The translations under genes were made by a program, and so were the position numbers. DNA of 64,000 bases from the NCBI GenBank assembly GCA_916988195.3, contig CAKASQ030000078.1, positions 1 through 64,000 of the forward strand, written 5' to 3'. How positions within the stretch are numbered: the stretch's first letter is position 1; every line of letters starts with the position of its first letter. Below, in pieces: positions 1 to 9,194 of the stretch. Below the pieces are notes generated by a model. The model saw only the letters and a program-made list of their open reading frames with translations. It was not told the DNA's origin and did no database searches. This DNA comes from Oscillospiraceae bacterium (GTDB taxonomy: Bacteria > Bacillota > Clostridia > Oscillospirales > Oscillospiraceae).

Positions 1-141
1 TTTCTTGGCATTTTACGACTGACGACGCTCGAATTAAGCTTTCTCATCTCTATCCAGAAATAAAATTTTAGAATTAATGAGCTACTAGGCCTGTCAAAAA
101 GCAGGGGCTTGCTCTACTGAAGTCCCCCATATAAAAACATA

Positions 142-175
142 CCGGCGCTGCCTGCAACGTTGCAGACTGCGCCGG
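142..175 (-). terminator. Rho-independent terminator of the two-component operon
   Basis: Read on the minus strand, a GC-rich hairpin with arms CCGGCGC and GCGCCGG, extended by an inner TGCAACGTTGCA palindrome, lies just after the response regulator stop and is followed by TATGTTTTT. It would end the leftward operon. The first 140 bases of the window hold no gene I can support. Confidence 0.7.
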
Positions 176-190
176 ATTTCTATGCCTTTT

Positions 191-937
191 TCAAAAATTC
201 GCATTCTGATATTCCGTCGGGCTCATGCCGGTCAGCTTTTTGAACGTCCCCGAAAAGTAGGTAATATCCTTATACCCCACGGCCTCGGCCACCTCATAAA
301 CGCGAAGCTTCCCTTCCTTGAGAAGCCCCATCGCCCTTTGCATCCGGCAGCGCGTGAGATAGCTTCCCACTGTCAGCCCCGTCTCCTTTTTAAAGAGGTG
401 ACTTAGATGTCCCTCGCTCAGGCCCAGTCCCGCCGCGACCTGCCCGATGGAGAGTCCTGCGTCCGCGCAGTTTTTCCCGATGTAGTCCATCGCCTCCTGC
501 ACGTACCGGCTCTTCGCGCCCGAGCGGAGTTCCGGCAGCTGCACATCCGCACTCTTTTTCTGTCCCTCGATTTTCTTTTGCAGCGCCAGAACCGCATTCT
601 CGAGGTCCCCGTCATGAAACGGCTTTAAGAGAAAGTCCACTGCCCCCAGCCGGATGGCCGTCTGCGCATAGGTAAAGCTGTCATACGCCGTCAGAATGAT
701 GACGTACGCGCCGCACCCCCGCTCACGGAGCTTCGCAATCATCTCCAGTCCGTCCATCTTCGGCATTTTGAGGTCGGTAATGATAAGAGACGGTCTGCAC
801 GCCTCCGCCTTCTCAATCCCCTCTTCTCCGTTGGCCGCCTCTCCGACCACCACGCACCCGAGACTCTGCCAGTCCGTCGCCAGCACGATCCCCTTTCGGA
901 TCATCTCCTCGTCCTCAACAACCAGCACCCGCAGCAT
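191..937 (-). CDS. YesN-type response regulator, REC plus AraC DNA-binding domain
   Basis: A cytoplasmic transcription regulator of 248 residues. The receiver domain (about 1-120) has the acidic pair E8/D9, the phosphoacceptor D55 in IITDLKMP, a Thr in the ILTAY strand and the Lys of LLKPF. The C-terminal 100 residues are an AraC-type double helix-turn-helix ending in the usual GYKDITYFSGTFKK and GMSPTEYQ motifs. Its start lies inside the end of the kinase gene (23-bp overlap), so the two are coupled. It probably activates the divergent ABC importer in answer to the kinase and lipoprotein upstream. The target is inferred from neighbourhood only. Confidence 0.93.
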   Translation of the reverse strand: MLRVLVVEDEEMIRKGIVLATDWQSLGCVVVGEAANGEEGIEKAEACRPSLIITDLKMPKMDGLEMIAKLRERGCGAYVIILTAYDSFTYAQTAIRLGAVDFLLKPFHDGDLENAVLALQKKIEGQKKSADVQLPELRSGAKSRYVQEAMDYIGKNCADAGLSIGQVAAGLGLSEGHLSHLFKKETGLTVGSYLTRCRMQRAMGLLKEGKLRVYEVAEAVGYKDITYFSGTFKKLTGMSPTEYQNANF

Positions 938-2636
938 CCGCGTCCCTCCTTCTCATCGGGAGCCGCGCCGTGATGCACGCCCCCGCGCCGTCCTTTCTGT
1001 TTCCCAGCCGCAAGCCGAAGCTTTCGCCATAGTGCTTGCGCAAAATCGTATCCACATTGAATAGTCCTAAGTGCCCCGTCTGCTGCTCCGGCGCCTGATA
1101 CGGCCCCAGCATTTCCGCCGGAAAGCCACAACCGTTATCCAGAACGCAGATTTCGAGCACACCGTCCGATTCCCGCGCCGTGACCGTGAGCCTGCCGTCC
1201 TGCACGCCGGAGAGTCCGTGCAAAATCGCATTCTCTGCCAGCGGCTGGAGCATCATCTTCGGAACCAGACACGACAAAAGCCCCTCCGGCACATCCTGCG
1301 CAAACGTAAAGCTGTCCGACAGCCGGATGCGCTGAATTTCCACGTACCGCCCCAGAATCGCAAGCTCCTGCCGCAGCTCCACAAACTCATCCGGTGAAAT
1401 GCAGAACCGCAGAATATCCGCCAGATTGGTCGACATCAAAGCCACCTGCGGTACCTGATTGATCTTGCTGATCCACTTCATCGTATCTAACGTATTGCAG
1501 AGAAAATGCGGGTTCAGCTGCGCCTGCATCATCCGGATCTGTGCGTCATTAAGCGCCTGCTGGTTTTCAAGCAGCGCCTGCTGGTTGCGCCGCAAAGACA
1601 GCACCATCCCGTTAAACTGCTGCGCCAGCTCCCCGAGCTCATCGCACTGCCCCTCCTGCACCGGAACCTGCACCTCCAGATCATTTTTCCCGACCTGCGT
1701 GATCGCCCGGTGCAGCGTCCCGATCGGCTGGAACATCTGACGGCTCAGCCGCAGGCTCAGCGCGATGCTCACCGCCACGCCGCCAAGCGCGCACAGCGCG
1801 CTCACCGTGTATAAAAGCCGAAGCGTCCCGCGCGTAAAGACCTGCGGCTGCTGGAGAACCAGAAACAGCCCCGTAGCCTCGTCCTGCCGCGCGGTATAGA
1901 CAAAATTATCCGACAGTCCCGTCAGCGCCTTCCCATGCAGCAGCTGCCCGCGCAGCGCGTAAGAGAGTGTCTGCACCTGCGCCTGCTGCGAGCAATATAC
2001 CCCGCGCCAAAACCCATCCATCAACAGAATCTCGTTCTGCGCGCCCGCCAGAGAATCAAACATCGCGCGAAGCTGCGTCTCATAAAACGCCGCCACGAGA
2101 AAGCCTGCCGTCTGTCCGTCCCGCGTCAGCCGCACCGCCCCGCGCAGAACCGGCGCATCGAGGTCCGTCGGGTCGATGCTCGCGCTGTAGACGATCGTAT
2201 CCCTGTCCGCCGCCTCCTTTAAAATGCCCCACGATACAGGAAGCGTCTGCGCGCCATGCACCGTCTGCGTCGCATACATGAGCGTCCCCTCCGCGTCGTA
2301 AAGCTCGAAGCGCGCAAACCTGCGCACATCCTCCGTCGCGTCATAGAGCGCGCTGTATACGCTCGCGCTGTTCTCCCATCCGCCCGAAAGCGCGCCAAGC
2401 ACCGTCTCGCTGCCGCCAATCGTGATGGCCGCCTCCTGCAAGCCCTCCTGCATGGAAAAAAGCGCATGGCACGCGCCGTCTAACTGCTGCTCGGCGTTCT
2501 GCTGCTGGTCGGCCGTCATGCGAAGCCGGAAAATCTGCAATAAGAGCGCCGAACAGAGCAGCACCGGCACCAGCGACACCGCCAGAAACGCCGCGTTCAG
2601 CCGCTGCCGGAACGAAGAAAACCGCAGCTGCTTCAT
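915..2636 (-). CDS. YesM-type sensor histidine kinase
   Basis: A membrane sensor kinase of 573 residues. A first transmembrane helix is near 20-40, then a roughly 240-residue extracytoplasmic sensor region, a second helix near 280-300 and a HAMP linker. The His_kinase motif QLNPHFLCNT carries the phosphoacceptor near H377, and the HATPase N-box is PLAENAILHG, with a DNGCGF G-box further on. This is the usual YesM/LytS-like layout. The gene overlaps the upstream lipoprotein gene by 4 bp (ATGA) and the regulator downstream, so all three should be made together. The sensing domain is not one I recognise. The signal probably arrives through the co-encoded binding lipoprotein. Confidence 0.92.
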   Translation of the reverse strand: MKQLRFSSFRQRLNAAFLAVSLVPVLLCSALLLQIFRLRMTADQQQNAEQQLDGACHALFSMQEGLQEAAITIGGSETVLGALSGGWENSASVYSALYDATEDVRRFARFELYDAEGTLMYATQTVHGAQTLPVSWGILKEAADRDTIVYSASIDPTDLDAPVLRGAVRLTRDGQTAGFLVAAFYETQLRAMFDSLAGAQNEILLMDGFWRGVYCSQQAQVQTLSYALRGQLLHGKALTGLSDNFVYTARQDEATGLFLVLQQPQVFTRGTLRLLYTVSALCALGGVAVSIALSLRLSRQMFQPIGTLHRAITQVGKNDLEVQVPVQEGQCDELGELAQQFNGMVLSLRRNQQALLENQQALNDAQIRMMQAQLNPHFLCNTLDTMKWISKINQVPQVALMSTNLADILRFCISPDEFVELRQELAILGRYVEIQRIRLSDSFTFAQDVPEGLLSCLVPKMMLQPLAENAILHGLSGVQDGRLTVTARESDGVLEICVLDNGCGFPAEMLGPYQAPEQQTGHLGLFNVDTILRKHYGESFGLRLGNRKDGAGACITARLPMRRRDADAAGAGC

Positions 2637-3652
2637 GGCGTCTCCTCCGTTTCCTGATAAAACGCCCAGCTCATCAGAACCGATTCCCGGCTCTCGCTTG
2701 CAAGGCTCACATCATAGTCCACCTGTGCAATTCTTCCAAAGCTCGGAAGCTCTCCCGCGGGCTCCAGATCGCTTCGCACCGACCGCCTGCAAAACTGCTC
2801 CTGAATGAGCTGCTGCACGTCCCGGCTGACCGTAAAATCCACAAACGCGCGGGCGTTATCCGCATGCGGCGCGCCGTTTAAAATCGCGCACCCATCCGGC
2901 ACGCAGCTCGTTCCGTCCGCGGGATAGACCATCGCAAGCTCATCGCCCGCCGCGATGCGCCGGCTGGCCGTCTCCTCGAGCGTCACACCGACCACCGCCT
3001 GTCCGCCGGCTACATAGGATAATACCGCGCCGGAGCTTTCCAGCTGCTTTCCGTCGAGGTTTTCCGCAAACGCCCGCAAAATGTCGTCCGCCTCTCCCTC
3101 CACTGCGCAGAGCATCGTCACCAGCGCCGTGTAGCTCGAGCCCGAAACCGAAGGGTCCGCAAACGCGATTTTCCCCTTCCACGTTGGGTCCAGCAAATCC
3201 CGCCACGTCGTGATCTCCCCCGCCCGGACGAGCTTCGGATTGTAGACAAACACCACCGGCAGCGACGAAAACGGCGTCCAGATATCGTCCTGCGCGCGGT
3301 ACTGCGGCAAAATCGCGTCCGCCTCCGCGCAGGTATACGGCGCAAACAAATCCCGGTACGACTCGAGACTCTCCACGCCGCCGCCAAACATCACATCTGC
3401 CTGCGGCGCGTCCTGTTCCTTGTCCAGCCGCTCGAGAAGCTCATTTGTGCCGCCCTCGACCACCTCGACCCAAACGCCCGTCCGCGTTTCAAATTCCTTC
3501 ACGATCGGCCACCAGACCTCTTTTTTGTGCGACGTATACAGAACCAGCCGCTCTTCGTCCTCCGGCGCGTAATCCGGCTCCGGCGCAGTTCCCGCGCACC
3601 CCGTCAGCAAAAAGAGCAGCAGAACCACAGCCAATATTCGCCATTTCCCCAT
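2633..3652 (-). CDS. Extracellular substrate-binding lipoprotein, sensory partner of the kinase
   Basis: A 339-residue lipoprotein with signal peptide and lipobox LLTGC (lipidated Cys19). The mature part is a periplasmic-binding-protein type II fold of the iron(III)/AfuA/PgtC group, with the typical opening LVLYTSHKKE and strands around PQADVMFGG and LPVVFVYNPK. It sits first in the leftward operon, ahead of the kinase, with no permease of its own, while the divergent ABC operon has a separate binding protein. That placement matches PgtC of the Salmonella phosphoglycerate system, where a binding protein works with the sensor kinase. A sensing role is therefore more likely than direct transport; this is inference. 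Confidence 0.85.
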   Translation of the reverse strand: MGKWRILAVVLLLFLLTGCAGTAPEPDYAPEDEERLVLYTSHKKEVWWPIVKEFETRTGVWVEVVEGGTNELLERLDKEQDAPQADVMFGGGVESLESYRDLFAPYTCAEADAILPQYRAQDDIWTPFSSLPVVFVYNPKLVRAGEITTWRDLLDPTWKGKIAFADPSVSGSSYTALVTMLCAVEGEADDILRAFAENLDGKQLESSGAVLSYVAGGQAVVGVTLEETASRRIAAGDELAMVYPADGTSCVPDGCAILNGAPHADNARAFVDFTVSRDVQQLIQEQFCRRSVRSDLEPAGELPSFGRIAQVDYDVSLASESRESVLMSWAFYQETEETP

Positions 3653-3664
3653 TCTTTACACCTC

Positions 3665-3770
3665 GTAGGGGCCGATGCCCACATCGGCCCTCGCAGTTGC
3701 CGCAAGCAAAACCCGAAACCCATCGGCGAATTCGTTGTTCCCAAAGGGGCGATGTGGGCATCGCTCCTAC
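3665..3770. repeat. 106-bp palindromic intergenic repeat, copy 1
   Basis: The element starts with GTAGGGGCCGATGCCC and ends with the near reverse complement GGGCATCGCTCCTAC. Its centre carries CGGCGAATTCG. The same ends and centre recur at 5498-5603 and 12832-12935. It encodes nothing and would form a long hairpin, like a MITE or REP-type element. It lies between two divergent operons, so it does not obviously act as a terminator. Confidence 0.85.
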
Positions 3771-3906
3771 AGTCGGGAGCATAACGCTTGCGTATTTTTG
3801 CCCTAATTATACCACACCCTCTATGATCTTTTCATCCATTTCTCACAAACATATCAGTCAAACACAAAAAAGCGCAGGTTTGTCCCCTGTTCTTTTGTGC
3901 AAATGA

Positions 3907-3967
3907 CCGGTAAAATGAAAGCATCCAAACAGTGCCAGCACTGTTCCCGGTAAAATTTGATAGGAGG
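3907..3967 (+). promoter_or_regulatory. Candidate operator region and ribosome binding site of the importer operon
   Basis: Two direct copies of CCGGTAAAAT (3907-3916 and 3947-3956) are exactly 40 bp apart and flank a 16-bp palindrome ACAGTGCCAGCACTGT (3929-3944). Direct repeats are what an AraC/YesN regulator would bind; the palindrome may be a second operator. AGGAGG at 3962-3967 is the ribosome binding site for the GTG at 3977. A clear -35/-10 pair is not evident. Confidence 0.45.
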
Positions 3968-3976
3968 AAACATATC

Positions 3977-5410
3977 GTGAAAAAGATTCTTGCATTTCTG
4001 CTTGCAGTGTCCATGATTCTGGCGATGGCCGCCTGCGCGGCAGCCCCTGCCCAGACCACCACGGAGCCTGCAAAGACCGAAGAGACTCCCGCCACGGAAA
4101 ATACCGCAACGGAGGCTCCCGCCGAGACCGAAGCTGCCGCTCCCGTTGAGGAAGAAAACCTCACCGAGACCCAGAAGATCATCAAGGAAGCCGAAGGCAT
4201 GACCCTCGAAGAGCTTGCCAAGAAGGCCATTGAAGAGTCCAACGGCAAAATGTTCTATGGTGTCGGCAACTCCAGCCGCGGCAAGAGCGCTCTTCCGCTC
4301 TTCATCGAGTACCTTCAGTCCATCGACTCCAGCTACAACATGGAGTTTGAATGGCAGCAGCCCAAGAACAACAAGATCTTCGATCAGTTGACCGCTGACT
4401 CCCTGAAGGACACCGGCACGTTCGCCATGACCCTCATCCAGGACGGCAACCAGATCGAGAGCAAGATGGTCCAGACCGGTATTCTCGACACCTTCATCCC
4501 GAAGGACTGGGCAGACGCCAACGGCACGACCGCAGACGCCTACACAGGCTTCCTTCCCCTTCAGACCCTCAACAAGGTCTTCATGTACAACTGCACCGGC
4601 GACAAGACCTATGACAACTGCTGGGACTTCGTCGCAGAGGGCGAGCATGGCCTTTACATGGACATCGACTCTGAGATCGTCGGCAAGAACTTCCTGTACA
4701 TGCTGACCCGCGATGACTACGCAGCATGGATGAAGGAGTCCTTCGAAGCTCTGTCCGATGACGAAAAGGCTTACTTCCAGCCCACCATCACCGAGATGGA
4801 AGCGGACGCTGCCGACCTCGGTCTCGGCGCTGACGGCGCATACGCTCTGGCATGGATCAAGCTGTGGGTCGAAAGCTACAACGCACAGACCGACGACGGC
4901 CCCATCTGCAACACGCTGGTTGACGCATCCGCAAAGGATCAGTTCGGCCTGCTGGTTTACTCCAAGCTTCGCTCCGTCGAAGAGTCCAGTTCTGTCTCCG
5001 TCAACAACATCAAGGTTGCGGCCTATGAAGACGGCTATCAGGGTATCGGCGGCTACGGCTACTGCCACTACCTCTTCGTCACCGACAACTCCCCGCTGCC
5101 CTGGACCGCCTGCGCGTTCATCGCTTACATGACCTGCACCGCTGACGGCTTCTCCGCATGGGGCAAGGACATGGGCGGCTACTCCTCCAACCCGACGGTT
5201 GCCGAGGAAACCGAGGCCAACTTCCATCACTCCATCGGCGGCATGGCCGAAGACGGCACGACCGTTGAATTCGCAGCCAAGAACGACCGCGGCTACGAAT
5301 GGTGGACCACCAACGGCAAGCTCGTTCTGGAAGATCCGGAATACTGCGCGGACGTTGCCTTCACCGTCGGCAGCTGGATTGAAATGCTGACCAAGTACTC
5401 CGCAGGCTAA
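3977..5410 (+). CDS. ABC importer substrate-binding lipoprotein
   Basis: A 477-residue lipoprotein that delivers substrate to the permease encoded next. The GTG start is chosen because AGGAGG stands 9 bases before it and it begins a textbook signal peptide (MKKILAFLLAVSM) with lipobox MAAC (Cys20). An Ala/Glu/Thr-rich linker runs to about residue 60, then a type II binding-protein fold of the iron(III)/putrescine/phosphorylated-compound group. The usual iron-binding Tyr pair cannot be assigned with confidence, so iron specificity is not supported. A strong terminator follows, so it can be made in excess over the permease, as is usual for binding proteins. Confidence 0.88.
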   Translation: MKKILAFLLAVSMILAMAACAAAPAQTTTEPAKTEETPATENTATEAPAETEAAAPVEEENLTETQKIIKEAEGMTLEELAKKAIEESNGKMFYGVGNSSRGKSALPLFIEYLQSIDSSYNMEFEWQQPKNNKIFDQLTADSLKDTGTFAMTLIQDGNQIESKMVQTGILDTFIPKDWADANGTTADAYTGFLPLQTLNKVFMYNCTGDKTYDNCWDFVAEGEHGLYMDIDSEIVGKNFLYMLTRDDYAAWMKESFEALSDDEKAYFQPTITEMEADAADLGLGADGAYALAWIKLWVESYNAQTDDGPICNTLVDASAKDQFGLLVYSKLRSVEESSSVSVNNIKVAAYEDGYQGIGGYGYCHYLFVTDNSPLPWTACAFIAYMTCTADGFSAWGKDMGGYSSNPTVAEETEANFHHSIGGMAEDGTTVEFAAKNDRGYEWWTTNGKLVLEDPEYCADVAFTVGSWIEMLTKYSAG

Positions 5411-5436
5411 TCTGGCCTTTTTCCGGCGCATACCCC

Positions 5437-5476
5437 CGGCGCCCTTGGACGCAACAATCCAAGGGCGCCGTTTTTT
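5437..5476 (+). terminator. Rho-independent terminator or attenuator after the binding-protein gene
   Basis: A perfect 13-bp stem (CGGCGCCCTTGGA and its complement) with an 8-base loop is followed by six T. It separates the lipoprotein gene from the permease and probably gives partial termination, favouring the binding protein. Confidence 0.9.
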
Positions 5477-5497
5477 CAAACAAGTTCCAAATACGCC

Positions 5498-5603
5498 GTA
5501 GGGGCGGACGACTCTGTCCGCCCGGCAAAACGTGAATCCGAAACGCGAAAATCTTCGGCGAATTCGCAGCTTCCCTTGGGCGGACAGGGTCGTCCGCCCC
5601 TAC
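5498..5603. repeat. 106-bp palindromic intergenic repeat, copy 2
   Basis: The ends are GTAGGGGCGGACGACTCTGT and its near reverse complement finishing in CGCCCCTAC. The middle carries CTTCGGCGAATTCG. It has the same length (106 bp) as the copy at 3665-3770 and lies inside the importer operon, between the lipoprotein terminator and the permease gene. Confidence 0.87.
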
Positions 5604-5665
5604 GAACCGCGTTGCCCCCAATACCCCATTCCCCTGAAAATCCGTGAAAGAAGGAGGAGTACGCC

Positions 5666-7495
5666 ATGAACCAATCCTCAACCCTCCGCGCAAGTAAAAC
5701 GACCATCGCGCTCAACAAGGTCAAAACCTTCTTTTCAAAGCCCCACAACGTCATTCTTCTGCTGCTGGGTATCGTTCTGACCTTCACCACCGTCGCGCCC
5801 ATCGTCGCCATCGTGGAAGACACCTTCAAAATCCACGCCGGCACCATCGACGCGCACTTAACCGGACAGGCCTCCGGCTACACCACAGTCAACTACATTG
5901 ACCTCTTCACCAGCCGCATGGCCAAGACAAACCTCTGGACGCCGCTTGGCAACACTGTCCTGCTCGCTGTCGGCACGTGCGTCGTCTCCATTTTATATGG
6001 CGGCCTGTTCGCGTTCCTCATCACAAGGACCGACCTCGCGTGGAGAAAATACTTAAGCTCCATTTTCATTTTCCCGTACATCATGCCGCAGTGGACGCTC
6101 GCCGTCGTGTGGCAGAACCTGTTCAATTCCAACGCCGTTACCGGCACGTCCAACGGTCTGCTTGCCGCCCTCTTTGGCGTCAACATGCCGATATGGTGGT
6201 GCAAGGGCCTGTTCCCGAGCCTCATGGTCCTTGGCCTTCACTACGCGCCGTTTGCTTACATTTTAATCGGCGGTATCTTCCGCAACATGGACGCGAACTT
6301 AGAGGAGGCCGCAACCATTCTCGATACCCCCAAGTGGAAGACCATGTTCCGCATCACGCTCCCGATGGTAAAGCCCGCGATTTTGTCGACGATTCTTCTC
6401 GTCTTCGGAAGCGCCATGGGCTCTTACCCGGTTCCCCATTACCTCGGCCTCAGCACGCTCTCGACAAAATACGTCTCGATGAACTCCAAGTATACCGGCG
6501 AAGCGAGCATTCTTGCCATCATCATGATGATCTTCGGCGTGGCGATCATGCTGCTCAACCAGCTTTCTTTAAGGAGCCGCAAGAACTACACCACCGTCAC
6601 CGGCAAGTCCGGCCAGATCTCCAAGATCACGCTCGGAAAATACGGCAAGTACATCATCGCCATCATCCTCGTCATCCTCACGTTCTTCACGAGCATCTTC
6701 CCCATCATCTCGTTTGCGTTTGAGACCTTCCTCCCGAACCCGGGCGACTATTCGTTCCTCTATACGGGCGATACCTCGAACCTCACGACCAAGTGGTGGC
6801 TCACCAGCGAAAATGTCACCGAAAACGGCATGTACGGCCAGAAGGGCATCTTGTATAACGAGACGATCTGGCGCGCGTTCAAGGGAACGATCCTCGTCTC
6901 CGTCGCCTGCTCCCTGCTCGCCGGCACGATCGGCACGATGATCGGCTACGCCGTCTCCAAAAACCGCCGCAGCCGCTGGGCAAACTATGTAAACTCCGTC
7001 GCGTTCCTGCCCTACCTCATGCCGTCCATCGCCGTTGGCGTCGCGTTCTTCATCCTGTTCTCAACAGAAAAGCTGAACCTCTTTAATACCTATACGCTCC
7101 TCATCATCGTCGGCACCGTCAAATATATCCCCTTTGCCAGCAGGAGCAGCCTTAACTCCATGCTCCAGCTCTCGGGCGAAATTGAAGAGGCCGCCATCAT
7201 TCAGGATATCCCTTGGATCAAGCGCATGACCCGCATCATCATCCCCATTCAGAAGTCCTCGATCATTTCGGGCTTCCTTCTTCCGTTCATGACGTGCCTT
7301 CGCGAGCTGTCGCTTTTCATGCTCCTTTGCGTGCAGGGCTTCATCCTCTCGACCACGCTCGACTACTTCGACGAAATGGGCCTCTACGCTTTCTCCAGTG
7401 GTATCAACCTGATTCTGATCATTACGATCCTCATCTGCAACACGCTCGTGAACAAAGTCACCGGCGCAAGTCTCGACAAGGGAATAGGAGGTTAA
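5666..7495 (+). CDS. ABC transporter permease, two permease domains fused
   Basis: A 609-residue integral membrane protein carrying two complete binding-protein-dependent permease domains, each with about six helices. The two EAA loops that dock the ATPase are visible: EEAATILDTPKW in the first half and EEAAIIQDIPWI in the second. One chain thus supplies both membrane halves of the importer, as in AfuB and FbpB-type proteins. AAGGAGGAG precedes the ATG. The ATPase gene starts four bases after the stop, so the two are translationally linked. Confidence 0.93.
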   Translation: MNQSSTLRASKTTIALNKVKTFFSKPHNVILLLLGIVLTFTTVAPIVAIVEDTFKIHAGTIDAHLTGQASGYTTVNYIDLFTSRMAKTNLWTPLGNTVLLAVGTCVVSILYGGLFAFLITRTDLAWRKYLSSIFIFPYIMPQWTLAVVWQNLFNSNAVTGTSNGLLAALFGVNMPIWWCKGLFPSLMVLGLHYAPFAYILIGGIFRNMDANLEEAATILDTPKWKTMFRITLPMVKPAILSTILLVFGSAMGSYPVPHYLGLSTLSTKYVSMNSKYTGEASILAIIMMIFGVAIMLLNQLSLRSRKNYTTVTGKSGQISKITLGKYGKYIIAIILVILTFFTSIFPIISFAFETFLPNPGDYSFLYTGDTSNLTTKWWLTSENVTENGMYGQKGILYNETIWRAFKGTILVSVACSLLAGTIGTMIGYAVSKNRRSRWANYVNSVAFLPYLMPSIAVGVAFFILFSTEKLNLFNTYTLLIIVGTVKYIPFASRSSLNSMLQLSGEIEEAAIIQDIPWIKRMTRIIIPIQKSSIISGFLLPFMTCLRELSLFMLLCVQGFILSTTLDYFDEMGLYAFSSGINLILIITILICNTLVNKVTGASLDKGIGG

Positions 7496-7499
7496 TCAC

Positions 7500-9134
7500 A
7501 TGCCTGAAATCAAACTCGAACACGTCACCAAGCGCTGGGCCAAGTTCTACGCTGTGGAGGACCTGAATCTGACCATTGAAAATAACGCGTTCGTCACGCT
7601 CCTCGGCCCCTCCGGCTGCGGCAAAACAACGACGCTGCGCATGATCGCGGGTCTGGAAACTCCGACCTCCGGCCGCATCACAATCGGAGACAAGGTCGTC
7701 TTCGATAGTAGCCTCGGCATCAACGTCCCGGCCAACAAGCGAAAGGTCGGCTTCCTGTTTCAGAACTACGCCCTGTGGCCCAACATGACGGTCTACCAGA
7801 ACATCTCCTTCGGCCTCTCCAACGTCAAAGAAGCCCTTCCCAAAATCGACTTCGAGGCCAAAAATGCCGCGCGTCTGGCGGAAATCCTGAAAACGCCGTT
7901 TGAGGTCATCTCCGTTCTCGATGAGTGCCGCGATAAGGACGGGAAGCTCGAAGAAAAGAAGGCCATCTTAAAGCTGATCGACGCGTTTACCCTCTCGCAG
8001 TACACGGCCAAGCGCCTGTTTGACTATCATCTGGAAAGCAAATCCGACTGCGCTTCTGAGATTTCCGCCCTGACCGCCAAGGTCGAAGCCGCGAAAAAGG
8101 CCGCGCAGGACGCAGGCTGCACACTGGACGATGAATTCCACTATGTAAAGGGCGGTGAAATCGTCACGCAGGTGCGAAAGCTCACGAAGGAGGAAATCGA
8201 CCTCTCCGTCCGCCGCGTCAGCCGCATCGTCAAAATCGGTATGTTCATGGAGCGCTACCCCGCCGAGCTCTCCGGCGGCCAGCAGCAGCGTGTTGCGATT
8301 GCAAGAACCCTCGCCCCGGAGCCCACGGTTCTGTTCATGGACGAGCCGCTCTCGAACCTGGACGCAAAGCTCCGCCTTGAAATGCGCTATGAACTCCAGC
8401 GCCTGCACGTTGAGACCGGCTCCACCTTCGTCTACGTTACGCACGACCAGATGGAGGCCATGACCCTCGCCACGCAGATCTGCCTCATCAATAACGGCGT
8501 TCTCCAGCAGTATCAGGCGCCTCTGGAGGTCTACCATCACCCTGCGAACCTCTTTGTGGCCGACTTTGTCGGCAATCCCTCCATCAACTTCGTCGAAGCC
8601 AAGGGCGCGCAGGCGCAAGACGGCTCGATCGACCTGACGGTACTTGGCGGCCTGAAAGCAAAATTCCGCCCGGCCAAGCCCATGCAGCTTGCCGACTGGT
8701 TCGCCGCTCGCGACGAACAGGCCGCAAACCGCGCCGCCGCACTCAAAGAGAAAGCCTCCCAGAAGGGCTATGTTGAAAAGGGCAACAAGGACGAGGTCTT
8801 CCGCTATCATATTGCAAAGGTCGACGAGGAAGACGACTCCCTCGCGGAGCTCCCTGAAATCACAAACGAGGATTTTGTCCTCGGCATCCGCCCCGAATTC
8901 ATCGACATCGCAGACGAGGGTAAGCTCCGCGGCGAAATTTACGGCGCTATGCCGACCGGCATGGAGTCGACGATCAAGGTCCGCGTCGGCGGCTTCCTGC
9001 TCACCGGCGTCGTCTTCGGAAGCTCGCTCTTTACCATCGGCGCGGAGGTTCCCCTCTCCGTGACCGGCGATCAGATCATGCTCTTCGACCGCAAATCCGG
9101 CCAGTGCATCACCTCCGGTTCCCTGACATTCTAA
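7500..9134 (+). CDS. ABC transporter ATPase with a long insertion in the helical domain
   Basis: A 544-residue cytoplasmic ATPase energising the importer. Walker A GPSGCGKTT is at about 36-44, the Q-loop in FLFQNYALWP near 86-95, the signature LSGGQ at 257-261, Walker B VLFMDEPLS and the H-loop VTHDQ follow, and a C-terminal TOBE-like regulatory region holds the last 170 residues. In ordinary members Q-loop and signature are about 50 residues apart. Here they are about 165 apart, so some 115 extra residues (roughly 110-235), Lys/Glu/Ala-rich and partly coiled-coil-like, sit in the helical subdomain. The reading frame is intact and family motifs are complete, so the insertion is probably tolerated or functional. 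Confidence 0.93.
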   Translation: MPEIKLEHVTKRWAKFYAVEDLNLTIENNAFVTLLGPSGCGKTTTLRMIAGLETPTSGRITIGDKVVFDSSLGINVPANKRKVGFLFQNYALWPNMTVYQNISFGLSNVKEALPKIDFEAKNAARLAEILKTPFEVISVLDECRDKDGKLEEKKAILKLIDAFTLSQYTAKRLFDYHLESKSDCASEISALTAKVEAAKKAAQDAGCTLDDEFHYVKGGEIVTQVRKLTKEEIDLSVRRVSRIVKIGMFMERYPAELSGGQQQRVAIARTLAPEPTVLFMDEPLSNLDAKLRLEMRYELQRLHVETGSTFVYVTHDQMEAMTLATQICLINNGVLQQYQAPLEVYHHPANLFVADFVGNPSINFVEAKGAQAQDGSIDLTVLGGLKAKFRPAKPMQLADWFAARDEQAANRAAALKEKASQKGYVEKGNKDEVFRYHIAKVDEEDDSLAELPEITNEDFVLGIRPEFIDIADEGKLRGEIYGAMPTGMESTIKVRVGGFLLTGVVFGSSLFTIGAEVPLSVTGDQIMLFDRKSGQCITSGSLTF

Positions 9135-9144
9135 GATAACCACC

Positions 9145-9174
9145 AAACGGCCGGCGCTCTGCGTCGGCCGTTTT
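9145..9174 (+). terminator. Rho-independent terminator after the ATPase gene
   Basis: The stem AAACGGCCG with complement CGGCCGTTT and a trailing T run lies ten bases past the ATPase stop. The next gene begins 20 bases later, so read-through into the sugar-phosphate mutase genes is possible. Confidence 0.85.
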
Positions 9175-9194
9175 CCCGGAAAGGACTGATTTTC

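Noticed and set aside
3854-5479. A 541-codon open frame antisense to the importer lipoprotein gene
   Set aside because: It mirrors the GC-rich third positions of the real gene, has no ribosome binding site and no family-like sequence.
2633-9134. An iron(III) uptake system
   Set aside because: Family labels point to iron, but no iron-specific genes or Fur-type box is seen, and sugar-phosphate mutases follow; kept as an alternative only.
7968-9146. A 392-codon frame antisense to the ABC ATPase
   Set aside because: The opposite strand has all ABC motifs; this frame is a shadow.
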